64,000 nucleotides of DNA. Origin: Acorus gramineus (Eukaryota; Streptophyta; Magnoliopsida; Acorales; Acoraceae). Below, piece by piece: positions 1-10,367 of this stretch. The stretch is taken from NCBI GenBank assembly GCA_030737835.1, contig CM060854.1, positions 8,318,860 to 8,382,859 of the forward strand, given 5' to 3'. Below the pieces are notes generated by a model. That model made no database searches, was not told where the DNA came from, and saw nothing but the letters and a program-made list of their open reading frames with translations. The translations under genes and the position numbers were made by a program. Numbering within the stretch: position 1 is the stretch's first letter; the number at the start of each line of letters is the position of its first letter.

Positions 1-11
1 AACTGAATTGA

Positions 12-3000
12 TTAGGTGATGAGGTTGATCCCTTGGACTAAGAGAGTGCTGGCCAGAAGTTGATTGGCTGCTTCAGTTGGATGAACACTATCCCAAAACA
101 CATAGGCACTCGCATTCTTGCATGTTCCCGGTGAGTGTGGATTGCAAAGCACCGCCGTCTCCACGATACCCGTCCCGCAGCAACCCTTCCTCGATTCAAA
201 GAACCCTAAACAACAAGTGCCATTGTTATATATATATATATATTATATATATTGTGGTGGTGTTATATAAGGAATTTTTTTTTTTTTGGAATAATCCGTG
301 TAATTCACTTGAGTTATTTTTTCGTTGACAAATGAAAAATATTAAGTGTATATTCTTAACTATGACAGAAATCATATGATATCAAAAACCAAATGCAATG
401 CGTTGAAAATGTGAAAAATAATGTGTGAATTTTCAGATGGGGTTTTATAATCTATGCAGAAGGATAAAATCATCATTTACATATGATTTTTAATATTTTT
501 AACAAATTGTAAAGGGGTTTTGAGATACTGTGCTTTCAATGAAGGTTAATCAAACAGAATATTCTGCGAATATTCCTCACCTGTCAACGAAAGTTTATCT
601 CACTGGTTATTTGAATTTACATATATGTTTTTAGGGGGCCATATGGACTTTAGGAGAAGTCAAAGAGTTATATGGATTTTGGGCAGTTTACGGGGGTTAT
701 TTGAATTTTTCTATTTTTTTATATAGTGTATAATGTTGAAGGGTAAATGAAAAAAAAAAAGAGAATTTTGATAAAAGGAAAAATGATAGAAAATGAAATA
801 TTTTTTTTAAATCAATTTTCATGATATTTGTGCATGTGATGGAAAGTGATAAAATTATTTTTTATTACTTTCTCCTAAATTTTCACCTATAAGGAGGATA
901 ATTTTTTTTTCTTTTAATAAGACAAAATAAGCGAGGGAACACAAACACTAGATTTTTTTTGAAGGGTCAAAATAATTTTATTTATTTATTTGCTTTCATT
1001 CACTTTTCATCACTTTCCTTTGTGCACGAACATACCTGGCCTAACTAAACAAAGTTACATTGAACATTATCTTTAATCCCGTTTTTAGTCTCTGACATAC
1101 ATGTCTTTATATAAAGATCATCACATGAAATGTATAAAGTCATTTGTGACTATTTTTTAGAAAAACTGGTCTTAATCAATATTTTTTAAATAAAAGTTAC
1201 TCTTAATCAATTTTTTTTTCATAAAAATCAATACGTTTTATTATTATCTACTTTGAAAGTTGGTTGTTTAAATTTAGAATGTTAAATCTGTCCCCAAACA
1301 CTATGATTTTTATAACAAAGAATGAAAACCACATAAAATTATGTCATCTCTTTAGTGTAGTATCAGGGTACTCATGATTGTCCGATCTTCTCACTTTGAG
1401 ATAGATATTCAACTAAATAACAATCATTATTTTTTTATAATTTAATTAAATTACGTATCTCAAAGTGATGAGATATATCGGAGATCATGAACACATTGGA
1501 CAATCAAATTGTCCAATGCTCGTTGGACCTAACCCGACCCCCTTAGTGGCTTAGTGTAACAAAACTCTACGTCAAGACAAGTCATAAAAAAAGCTATTGT
1601 TGTTACACTTTTTTTTTTCACTCTCAATTTCAGTCCTATATGCGTTTCACCAGAACGCATACTCACGTTAACGAAATAAACGACTACATATCCTATAAAT
1701 GAGCATGCACTTCATTGGAGGAGATATATTACTTTTAAAAAATTTAAAATTTGTGTGTAATAAAATTAAAACTGAAAAAAATGATTGTATATAACATTAT
1801 CCTTAAGAGGCGTACCATAATTGGAAGGATGGTTGACGAGGTCCAAGAAAGGGGTGTAGATGTCGAAGATGATGAGCTTGATGCCTGAGAGCTCCTTAGA
1901 GAGCTGGTTTGCTGTGGCGTTGAGCTTCTTGTTGAAGCCTTGGGCGTCGATGTTGAGTCTGCTTACGCACGAGTTGCTTCCTTCCCCGAACAACGTGATC
2001 GCCGCCGGCACGCACCCCAGCGGGGGAAGAGATGTCACTCCGAACCTCCGAGCTCCCAATGAATACATATCCTGCATTCGACGTCCATTGTTTTGTTTAT
2101 TTTTTTCTTTCTAAGTGAGAATGTAGTCGTTTCTATTTCAATTAAAATATTAAAATAGAACATGATAGAAATAAGGGAGAATAGAGAAAATACAAAGAAA
2201 AGATAAAAGATAGAAAGGAGAACATTGAGTGGGATGGATAGAGAAGGTCGAAAAGGCTTCTATTCCATTGTTTGTTTGTTGAACATATTATTTACATTTC
2301 AAATCTATTATTCTATGTAATCTGAGACACGGGGTTTAAATCGAGGACAATTATGAAATACGTCCAAAACTAAGGACATGTGCAACCTCCATTGGTTTTA
2401 TTTTTTCTAAATGCATATATGTGTTTTTATTTAATGGAATATGTACTTATGTAAATAAATAAATAATATATATTTTCATTAATTTTTTACATCTATTAAT
2501 GAAAAAAAGAATAAAGCAACAAATTTTATGTTTTATTTAACAAATCATATAACTCGTTCACCTAATGAGACTATGGTCCTTTTGAAAACGGATTGGACAA
2601 CTTTTGAGTTTACATGAAACTACTTTTTTTAAACCCGTTTTCAAACAGAAAAATTGACTCAAAAAACTGTAGACAGATTCATATGAAAAAGTGTCTAAAA
2701 CCTGAGTTTCCTAGAAGCTGTGGATAGAGACAACTTCCTGTAAAAACAGTTTTAAATCTAGTTTTTTTCTAAAATCTTGCAATCTTGCAACCAAATACAG
2801 CCTACACCTGTCAAAATAGGCATTCCCAGGAGAAAAAAAAAAACCATTAGATATAAAATATAAAAGGAAAAAATGAATGCATAATCTCAAACATGCCATG
2901 TCAATTAACATATCCATCATATGTATACCCTATGTCCCAGTCCCAATGTTTTCCTCACTCTTTTAGGGCACTGTACATGAATTTCCATTATGCATCCCAT

Positions 3001-5691
3001 GTGATTTTTTTGTTTTTATGTAGTAAAAACATTTAATTGCATCTAACATATAATTTTATGAAGTGAGATGTCCCACATACACAACACATGGTCCTAAATT
3101 GAGTTACTTCTTTTACCCAAAAAAAAAAATAATAATAATAAAAAAATGAGTTACTTCTCATCATGATGACTCATGACAAAAGACATAACTATATAGTATA
3201 TGAGTTACCCTTATGAACACTATTGGTAGTTTATGCCACATGAAAGTTTTGTTTTATTCTCTAAAAAGAGGATTTAATTTATCTTCCATCAAACCCCAAA
3301 TCACATTATATTGTATACTTTTCATTAAACAAACAAAAAAAAAAGGCAAAAAATTCTTTTGAAAATCCTTTGTAGTGCTCTAATCATCAAGTGTTCTTCC
3401 CACTATCTTACTCACGCGCTCAATGTAATGACTGAAATCAAGCGAGAGTCCAATGGACAAAAAAAATTATTTACTGTATTCACTTTAATCATTAGTCCAA
3501 ATATATAGTTCCCGGAAGCATATCAATGTTTTAGAAACTAAGCAGTTCATAGAATTTAAAAAAAAAAAATTGACCAACATCGAATCCTGATCATCTTAAC
3601 GTGATAAATGTTAACAGAAAAGTTTGAAAATATTTCTATAAGATACTCTTTAACTATTTGTATAACATCAAATAAAATTATTTATAATAATGACATGATT
3701 TTTCATACATAGTTTAAGAATGGTCTGATTCAAGCGATCGATGGCCATAACGATAGTTAATTTATATTAAATTATTAATTAGTTCTTGTTTATAGGTTCA
3801 TAACTAGGTTCTAAGGGTTAATCAGACCATGTAATGTAAGACAGACAAATCTATAATTTAACCGGTCAAACTAACTAATTCTTAAAAATTGTTCTGTAAA
3901 TAGAGTTACATTGACAAAGATTGCATTAAATTTTGGTTGATTTTGTCTAATCTTTTCAGAAAAAAAATGACAGAAAAAAAACTTTGCAGTCAATATATAT
4001 CAAAGAGAGAGAGAAACCCATGAACCAACCTTGATGAAGCTAGTGAAGAAGCCAATTAAGAATGAGGAGTACTCATCTGGGCTGTAGACCTTGTAGAGGA
4101 AGGGATTGATGTAGTAGTTCTGGATAAAGTCACTGCTACCAGATCCAACCAAATATATTGCTTCCTTTAAGATGGACTTAGCCTTGGCGCTTCCGGCCAC
4201 CGCCGCCAGTTTCGACTGATACTCTTTGTAGTACACAAATTGCTGTGATAACGGTATCACATCCTATTCCAATCACCCCCATTTCAATGATTAGACTCAT
4301 AAAATGGGATAAAACTCGATCTCAGAACTCCTCAGTGAAAAATGGCGGTGGAGGTTCGGTAAATGAACATCATGAATGACTTCATATTACAATATTTTTA
4401 CTAAGAGCATCTCTCACATAAGCATTTGGAATACCATCTAAAAACAACTTCAACGTGTAATCTCTCTTTTCATATCCATTGGATTTACAAATTTTTTATT
4501 TATTTCTACGACAAACATTTTTGTTATTTTTTATAATATTATAATAAATTAGACACAAATAAATATCCATTGAAGTTAATCAAAGTTGATGGAAAAAATA
4601 TGTATGAATGAGTGATATTATCTCTTAAGAATATTAGTTTTATGTAAAAGTTAAAAATATTAAATAGTTATTTCATTTTGAACTGATTGATGATCTCTTT
4701 TCATGGTACCCGTACCATTGTACCAATATGACAAGAATTAAAATTGTATAATAAAATTTTATGAAATAAAAAAATAAAAATCTATATTTGAAGAGTTTAC
4801 AGCATTCATATTTTAGAATTATCATTTGAAGTACCATCATCTCAGCACCACGTGTGTTCAATACATTTATCATAGAACATAGTTAGGGATGCTCTAAAAA
4901 TCACTAGCTAAATGGACTAATGAAAATGTGGTTGTTAAGATAATATATTATAATAATATGCTATTTATTTCCCAATAATACTAAATATATAGTATAACAT
5001 TCTAAATAATTTGGTTCACCTAAAATGTCACCATGGTTAAGAGGCACTTACAAGTGCCACAGCAGTTTTGTCCCAGTAGCCCGAACCGGCTGAAGCAAAG
5101 TTCGCGCCGATGAGGAGGTTCTTCCCTGATGCCTGTGGGCTCAGGTAAGCCGGTGGGTAAGACGTGAAACCAAGATTCTCAGCTGCGAAAATTAAAATAA
5201 AAAAATGTCAGTTTCGTATCTCTGATACAGAAAGAGAATTTCTTTTTACATAAATCTAATTCTACTAAATCCTGCGGAACGAGAAATTTTACTTAAATGC
5301 TCAAGAATAATTAAATAGAAGGAACTTTTCGAGCAAAATAAGAATGAGAACTAACACAGACTGGCCTTTAAGTCTAATTTCATGCAATAAAAAAGGTTAG
5401 ATTGAACTTGAAACACTTGCCAGTGATGTCTGTAGCGAGCTTCCCATTGCAGAACCTCCCCGTCGGCTGATGGTTCTTGAAATCCCTGCCGTAGGGCGGG
5501 AAGTCGGCGCGGAAGACCGTCTTGACGTAGTCGTTGTTCCCGACATCGACGGACGAGTCTCCGAACGTTATGATCGCCGGGACTAATTTGGTGTCCAATT
5601 GTGAACGCACACCAAGCAATGCTGAAGAAATAAAGACAGCCAACACTATCAATGCATTCTTCTTTGGCTTAATCATCATTATGAGCTTCAT
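12..5691 (-). CDS. GDSL esterase/lipase, APG-like, five exons
   Basis: Predicted secreted serine hydrolase of the plant GDSL (SGNH) family, 361 residues, the usual length. Exons: 5421-5691, 5052-5182, 4030-4263, 1816-2071, 12-205; all phases join without stops. An N-terminal hydrophobic signal peptide (about residues 11-30) precedes block I FGDSSVDVGNND (nucleophile Ser46). Block III reads GSSDF in place of the usual GxND, as I recall for APG relatives. LGARRFGVTSLPPLGC lies mid-protein, and the last exon carries CCGTG and DSVHPTEA with the catalytic Asp336 and His339. The family hydrolyses acyl esters, often of surface lipids; the substrate here is unknown. The start was set at the ATG at 5691 because a TATA-like box sits just upstream; Met5 or Met6 could start instead. 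Intron 1 appears to begin with GC rather than GT. Intron 4 (206-1815) is filled with repeats. Confidence 0.93.
420..715. repeat. Dispersed repeat R2, copy 1 (in GDSL intron 4)
   Basis: Shares a long diverged stretch with 45950-46178, including TAAAATCATCATTTACA, GATTTT, TATTTTTAACA, GGTTAATCAA and GTCAA..GTTATATG in the same order. Both copies are AT-rich non-coding DNA. The family is not recognised; ends and target duplications were not resolved. Confidence 0.6.
1371..1490. repeat. Imperfect inverted repeat, MITE-like, in GDSL intron 4
   Basis: The arm from 1371 (CTCATGATTGTCCGAT..CACTTTGAGATA) is the imperfect reverse complement of the arm ending at 1490 (TATCTCAAAGTGATGAGA..GATCATGA). A spacer of about 55 AT-rich bases separates them. 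The transcript could fold into a hairpin. It could be a small MITE; the family is unknown. Confidence 0.6.
1550..1805. repeat. Dispersed repeat R1, copy 1 (abuts exon 4 donor of the GDSL gene)
   Basis: Related to 46938-47222. Both share in order a TTCAGTCC..CCTATATG segment, CTCACGTTAAC, an AGATATA..TTTAAAAAATTTAAAAT stretch and a TAACATTATCC end. This copy stops about 10 bases from the intron 4 donor at 1815. The AT-rich composition and shared ends suggest a MITE; class unknown. Confidence 0.6.
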
Positions 5692-5725
5692 GTGACCAGT
5701 GAGTGAACAAAGTGGGGAGGGCCTC

Positions 5726-5733
5726 TTTAAATA
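5726..5733 (-). promoter_or_regulatory. TATA-like box of the GDSL lipase gene
   Basis: Reads TATTTAAA on the minus strand, 35-42 bases before the chosen ATG. This spacing leaves a very short 5' leader, which makes the next in-frame Met codons (5679, 5676) possible starts as well. Confidence 0.5.
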
Positions 5734-6286
5734 GAGAAGCAAAAGTAGATGATCGCCTATATCTAAGTATGTATACTGTTGAAATTTTTTTATATTTTCT
5801 ATAAATGATATTATTCAATACATTGAAGTATTTATATATTAATCGAAAATGTTTAATTTTTCAAGTCCGTTCTTTTGTTACATATTTATTTCTAATTTTA
5901 TCTTTATTTAAATGATAATGTAAGATATTTAAATTATATTCCATAAATTTTTAAATGATACATGGGACAAATGATATTATTCATGATGTATGCATCATCA
6001 CTTTTTTTTATTGGTTTTTATATTGGGAGAAAGATGAAATAAAAAATATATCTATCGATATGTGTGTATCTATTTATGTTAGATAATATCATATCCATAT
6101 CCATCAAATCTCAATATTTCTTTAATATTTTTTTTTGCATACCCCCAAAAAATTATATCTTGGATTTTAACAATATATAATTGGTTGAGGGATACATCTG
6201 CGAAAACTCATTTTCATTGTTCAGGTGTAACATATATCTTTTCTTTGTAACTTCATAATAATTATTAGAAATTTTATTATATTATT

Positions 6287-6308
6287 TATATATATATATA
6301 TATATATA
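6287..6308. repeat. (TA)n microsatellite
   Basis: Uninterrupted TA dinucleotides in AT-rich intergenic DNA. A shorter TA tract lies at about 229-250 in GDSL intron 4. Confidence 0.9.
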
Positions 6309-7361
6309 ACATGATATATATCATGTATAAATGGATTAAAAAAATTAAAGGTATTGATTCATGACAATTTTTATAATTTTTTCTATTGATGAAGACTAGC
6401 ATACACTAATGAGTGTATTAACATTTTCTATTGGTATTGCAGGTTGAGAATCAGTACTCACAATAACTGCTTTACAACAACAATGGCGACTCATAAATCT
6501 TTGTGGGTTGGATTGATTGGAAAAGTTGGTTGGGGAGGAGGGGAAGAGGTGTAAATGACCAATCTGACAGAACACACTGACAACGCGAATCTTATGCGAG
6601 TGTCCCGTCCATTTGTGGGGAAGATCTGAAGAGCTACACATGTTCTCCATTATTGGCAAAATGATTATTATTAATTTTTTCTTTTTTAAACATGCATGTG
6701 AAGAATGGTAGATCTTTCACAAGGATGTAGAACATGCATGTGTGTTTTAGTTACCACTGTCTATGTAGAATCTGGAGATGAGAATATAAAGGAAGAGGGA
6801 AGTAATATATTGTACTGTTGGATCATTCAACTATATGCTTTTATTTTGGTATAAAGTACATCTTCAACTGTGCAATATTTAAGGTCCTGTAAAGGAAATT
6901 ATTTGAGGTCCAACAGTCACTATTTGATAAAATTTTGATTAAAACGATGGTATAAAATCCATCCACAAATCAAGTTACAGGTGTATAACTTTTTTTAAAT
7001 ATATGTAATTTTTTTAATTTTTTTTCGATGGAAAGGTTTTGGTATTCAGAATACGTTGCCGAAACGTGTGGGGACAAATATATGTACATATTGTTGACTC
7101 AAACGAATTTGTGATGGATCTAGTCTTACCATAGGTAAAACAATGGTGCAAAGACAAACTGGCATTATGTGAGCATCTCCAACCCAAATAGAGAAACAAA
7201 CACCTCTCTCTTTTCTTTTTTTTTCTTTTTTTTTTCGAACCCTTCTTAAATTTTTCTACCTCGAAAATGTCCATTGAGAAATTAAAAATGTATAAATAAA
7301 GGTAACATAGCTCTAAAATCATTTAATCTAGTACACCACTGCACTCACAATTTATACTACT

Positions 7362-7498
7362 ACAATTTTTTATATTGATCACTGTGATCGTAATAATTAA
7401 GATCACGGTTTATTAAAATCCATAATCGTATATTTTACAAAGATCACAGTTTTTATAAAAACGTAATCAAAACAATCGTGATTGATGTAAAAAATTAT
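7362..7498. repeat. MITE-like element with terminal inverted repeats
   Basis: The left end ACAATTTTTTATATTGATCAC is matched by the right end GTGATTGATGTAAAAAATTAT as an imperfect inverted repeat. Internal GATCACAGT/ACTGTGATC motifs add further dyads. The size of about 137 bp suits a small MITE. No clear target duplication was found. Confidence 0.55.
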
Positions 7499-7909
7499 AA
7501 TATAATTATTTCATGACTGACTCTAATATCATTTTTTATTTCTTCTTACTGGAGATATCCCAAACTTTTAGAGGCAATGACTAATATTTTGAGTATCTGC
7601 ACTGACCTACTCGGAAGGTTTATTATGGATATCTGGATAAGTCAAGGGTGAGAATTGAATACATATTAATGGGGAGCAAATTCATGATTCTAGCCGATTC
7701 ACCTAGACCTATGGATAATATCAATTTCTTTGGTCACATCAAATCCTCTTTTTCCATGTAACATGGTTTTTATGGATAAATGACATGTGACCTACTGGAT
7801 CAGTTCGGCTCATAAATAATAAGTAAACCATATTTTACTTATTAAATGATTTTATGTATTGTTTTTACAAGTGCCATATTGTTTCTATGAACCATGCATA
7901 ATGTTATCT

Positions 7910-8359
7910 TAGGGGTGGTAAACGAGTTGAGTAGCTCGGACTCGGTTCAGGCTCGGTTCGGTTCGAGCTCGTTCGATTATACAAATGAGTCGAGCTTGAA
8001 TACTTTTTAAAGCTCGGTTTGTAAATGAGCCAAGCCTGAGCTAAGTCCGAGCCCGAGCTTATGTCATTTTCACATATATAAAGTGTTGTGATTTGTGAAA
8101 TATGACTTCTCAAATGCTAAACAAGTTTTTTTTAGCTAAATGAGCTCAAGCTGAGCCTTGATTTAAGCTTCGGCTTGACTCGTTTAACAAACGAGTCGAG
8201 CTGAGCTTTAACCGAGCTTTTCACAAGTCAAACAAGCTGAGTTTGAACACGAAATTCAACTCAATCCCGAGCTAGTCAAACCCGAGCCGAGTCTGATACT
8301 AAAAGAGTCAAGTCTTAATATGTTAAAGCTCAGCTCATTCGGCTCGTTTATCACCCCTA
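7910..8359. mobile_element. hAT-like nonautonomous element, copy 1 (subfamily A)
   Basis: Bounded by inverted ends TAGGGGTGGTAAACGAG and CTCGTTTATCACCCCTA. The body is dense in GAGCTCG/GCTCGG motifs around a core containing GTGTTGTGATTTGTGAAATA. The core matches copy 3 (43850-44366) in inverse orientation. There is no coding capacity. The flanks TGTTATCT and AACTCAAT do not match, so the 8-bp duplication has decayed or the ends are slightly off. Confidence 0.75.
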
Positions 8360-9009
8360 AACTCAATTGAAGGAGACATTGATCGACACGAGAAAGAAGA
8401 AATCTAAAAAAAAAAACCGCCCATTATCAAATCAGTATGAAATTATAGAATTACCTCTTTTTACAATTATGGTTTTTCACTTTTGGATCCTTCTATTTTA
8501 TGATTCGTGTGATTGCCTCACTAATTTTGGAACTTGGTTTTGCATTCATTATTAAATGAATAAATCCTGTGTAACCACCTTGATGTGACAACATACATTC
8601 CAGGTAAAATATTTTGGCCCTGGCATTTCAAGTAAATGCAGATCTTGATGTATATTCACATTCAGATGCAAAATATTCATAGGATGGGAGATGTATCATA
8701 TTTTATGAGATGATTTGAATTCGATGATAGAAAATTTTTATCAAAAAATAAAAAAATACTAATAAAAAAAATCTGAGAGCTAGTTTCCAAGAGCCATGTT
8801 TGGGGGCATCATCTATCATTAAATATCAAGCGTAGCCACACTCAGTTGAGGAGATCAATCCTAGTCCATATATCTCGAAGGCCATGCAGCAGCAAGGTAT
8901 AAATCATGATTGTAATTTTTTTTATCATTTAATTGATTTATGCAATATATATATTTTTCATAAAAATATATATCAATGCTTAGTATTTTTTTTTAAATTA
9001 AAACATATG

Positions 9010-9127
9010 CCAACCGTTAGTGGACCGTCCCAAACATCATTCTTAAATAATTGGATCAAATCAGGCTCCAACCGCTGGCCCAGACCCTCCCAAACATTAT
9101 TCTTAAATAATTGAATCAAATCAGGCT
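9010..9127. repeat. Tandem duplication, two units of about 60 bp
   Basis: CCAACCG..CTCCCAAACAT and ATTCTTAAATAATTG..ATCAAATCAGGCT recur at a 60-base spacing, with several mismatches between the two units. Non-coding. Confidence 0.8.
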
Positions 9128-9469
9128 AGACAACCCCTACTTACTGAGGGGCAGTGCTGTGCAAGGTGAGAAATGAAGAAATAGACTTCCAAAGATGACA
9201 AAGGATCTGGATGGGTGAGAAACAAGTGCAAGGACATGAATTCAACTAGCAGATAAGGAATCCCATCCAGTCAAGTGATACATAGTACCTTAGTACAATC
9301 AATTATTTTATGCACCACCCATCACAATTAATTTCACTACTAGACTTTTTTTTTTCCCTACCTTTGTTTTGGCAGTCCTAGCTGCTCTGGGATTCCATAT
9401 ACAATGGGATATATAGAAATTTGTCTGATCTCATGAAACTCAGTAAATAGTCAGGCAGACAATTTGGTT

Positions 9470-9475
9470 TTTATT
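9470..9475 (-). terminator. Candidate poly(A) signal downstream of MutS2
   Basis: AATAAA on the minus strand, about 0.9 kb past the MutS2 stop codon. If it is used, the hAT-like element at 9689-10113 lies inside the 3' untranslated region. Confidence 0.35.
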
Positions 9476-9688
9476 GAAAAGTAGAAGCAATTGAGGGAAC
9501 ACGGAACATGCAGATAGGCTTTTCCATGGCCCACATTTGAGTCGTGCTCTGTGGTGAAGGAAACAAGAACTGCAAGTCTTTTATATGTTACTATTCACAT
9601 TTATAACTATGTTGACTATGTTGCAGAGAAATAATTAAAATGACATGAGATAGAGAACCTTAAGCACTGGGCATCCCACCTTGCAAAG

Positions 9689-10113
9689 TAGGGCTGGTAA
9701 ACGAACCAAGCTGCTCGGGATCAGCTCAGGCTTGACTCAGTTTGAACTCGTTCAAGCTCGTTCAATTAGATAAATGAGTGAGTTTGAACAATTTTTAAAG
9801 CTCGTTAGGCTCGAGATCTGGATCGAGCTTCATTTTGTATTCGAACTCAGCTTGCTTGTGTTATAAAAAACTTAATTAAAACTTAACTCAACTCGTTTGT
9901 AAAATCAAAACATTAAACCAATACAAAATTATGCTCGTTTAAGCTCATGAACTTGCCTCATTTAGGTTAAAATTTTGTTTTCAACCCCCAAAAACCCTAA
10001 AATTAAATAACACTAGGCTCGTGAGCTCGGCTCGACTCGGCTCAGCTTGTTTATAAATGAGCCGAGCTTGAACATGTCAAAGCTCGGCTCGTTCGACTTG
10101 TTTACCACCCCTA
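9689..10113. mobile_element. hAT-like nonautonomous element, copy 2 (subfamily B), perfect 8-bp target duplication
   Basis: Starts TAGGGCTGGTAAACGAAC and ends GTTTACCACCCCTA. It is flanked on both sides by TTGCAAAG (9681-9688 and 10114-10121), an exact 8-bp duplication as hAT transposases make. The interior is GCTCG-rich around an AT-rich core shared with copy 4 in inverse orientation. It encodes no transposase, so it would have moved in trans. It sits 255 bp past the MutS2 stop codon. Confidence 0.85.
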
Positions 10114-10367
10114 TTGCAAAGTACACATTTCCTGATGCCACAAACTGTACATCTGTTTCTCCATTGTATGAACCATCAACACATAAAAATGTAGACACCG
10201 AAAACAGACATCGTTATGTAAAGAGATGCAAACATGCATAGAATGATCTGAATTAATATACACAATATGTACAAGGATCTCCAAAAAGTCCAGTGAGTCT
10301 ACATACATGAATGTCAAAAATGACTCAACATAGGCAGAAAAAATGCAACATCTATCATGCCTTTTAC

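Larger units (their letters stand above)
5743..9466. other. Intergenic stretch between GDSL lipase and MutS2
   Basis: AT-rich DNA with no convincing coding region on either strand. It holds a (TA)n run at 6287-6308, a MITE-like inverted repeat at 7362-7498, a hAT-like element at 7910-8359 and a two-unit tandem repeat at 9010-9127. The short ORFs here lack family motifs and splice-compatible partners. Confidence 0.7.

Noticed and set aside
7014-7322. 102-codon minus-strand ORF
   Set aside because: Low-complexity Lys-rich translation of A-rich DNA without family motifs.
10013-10317. Possible Smr-domain exon downstream of MutS2
   Set aside because: Translation in all minus frames, with and without the hAT insert, lacks Smr motifs; part of it is the transposon itself.
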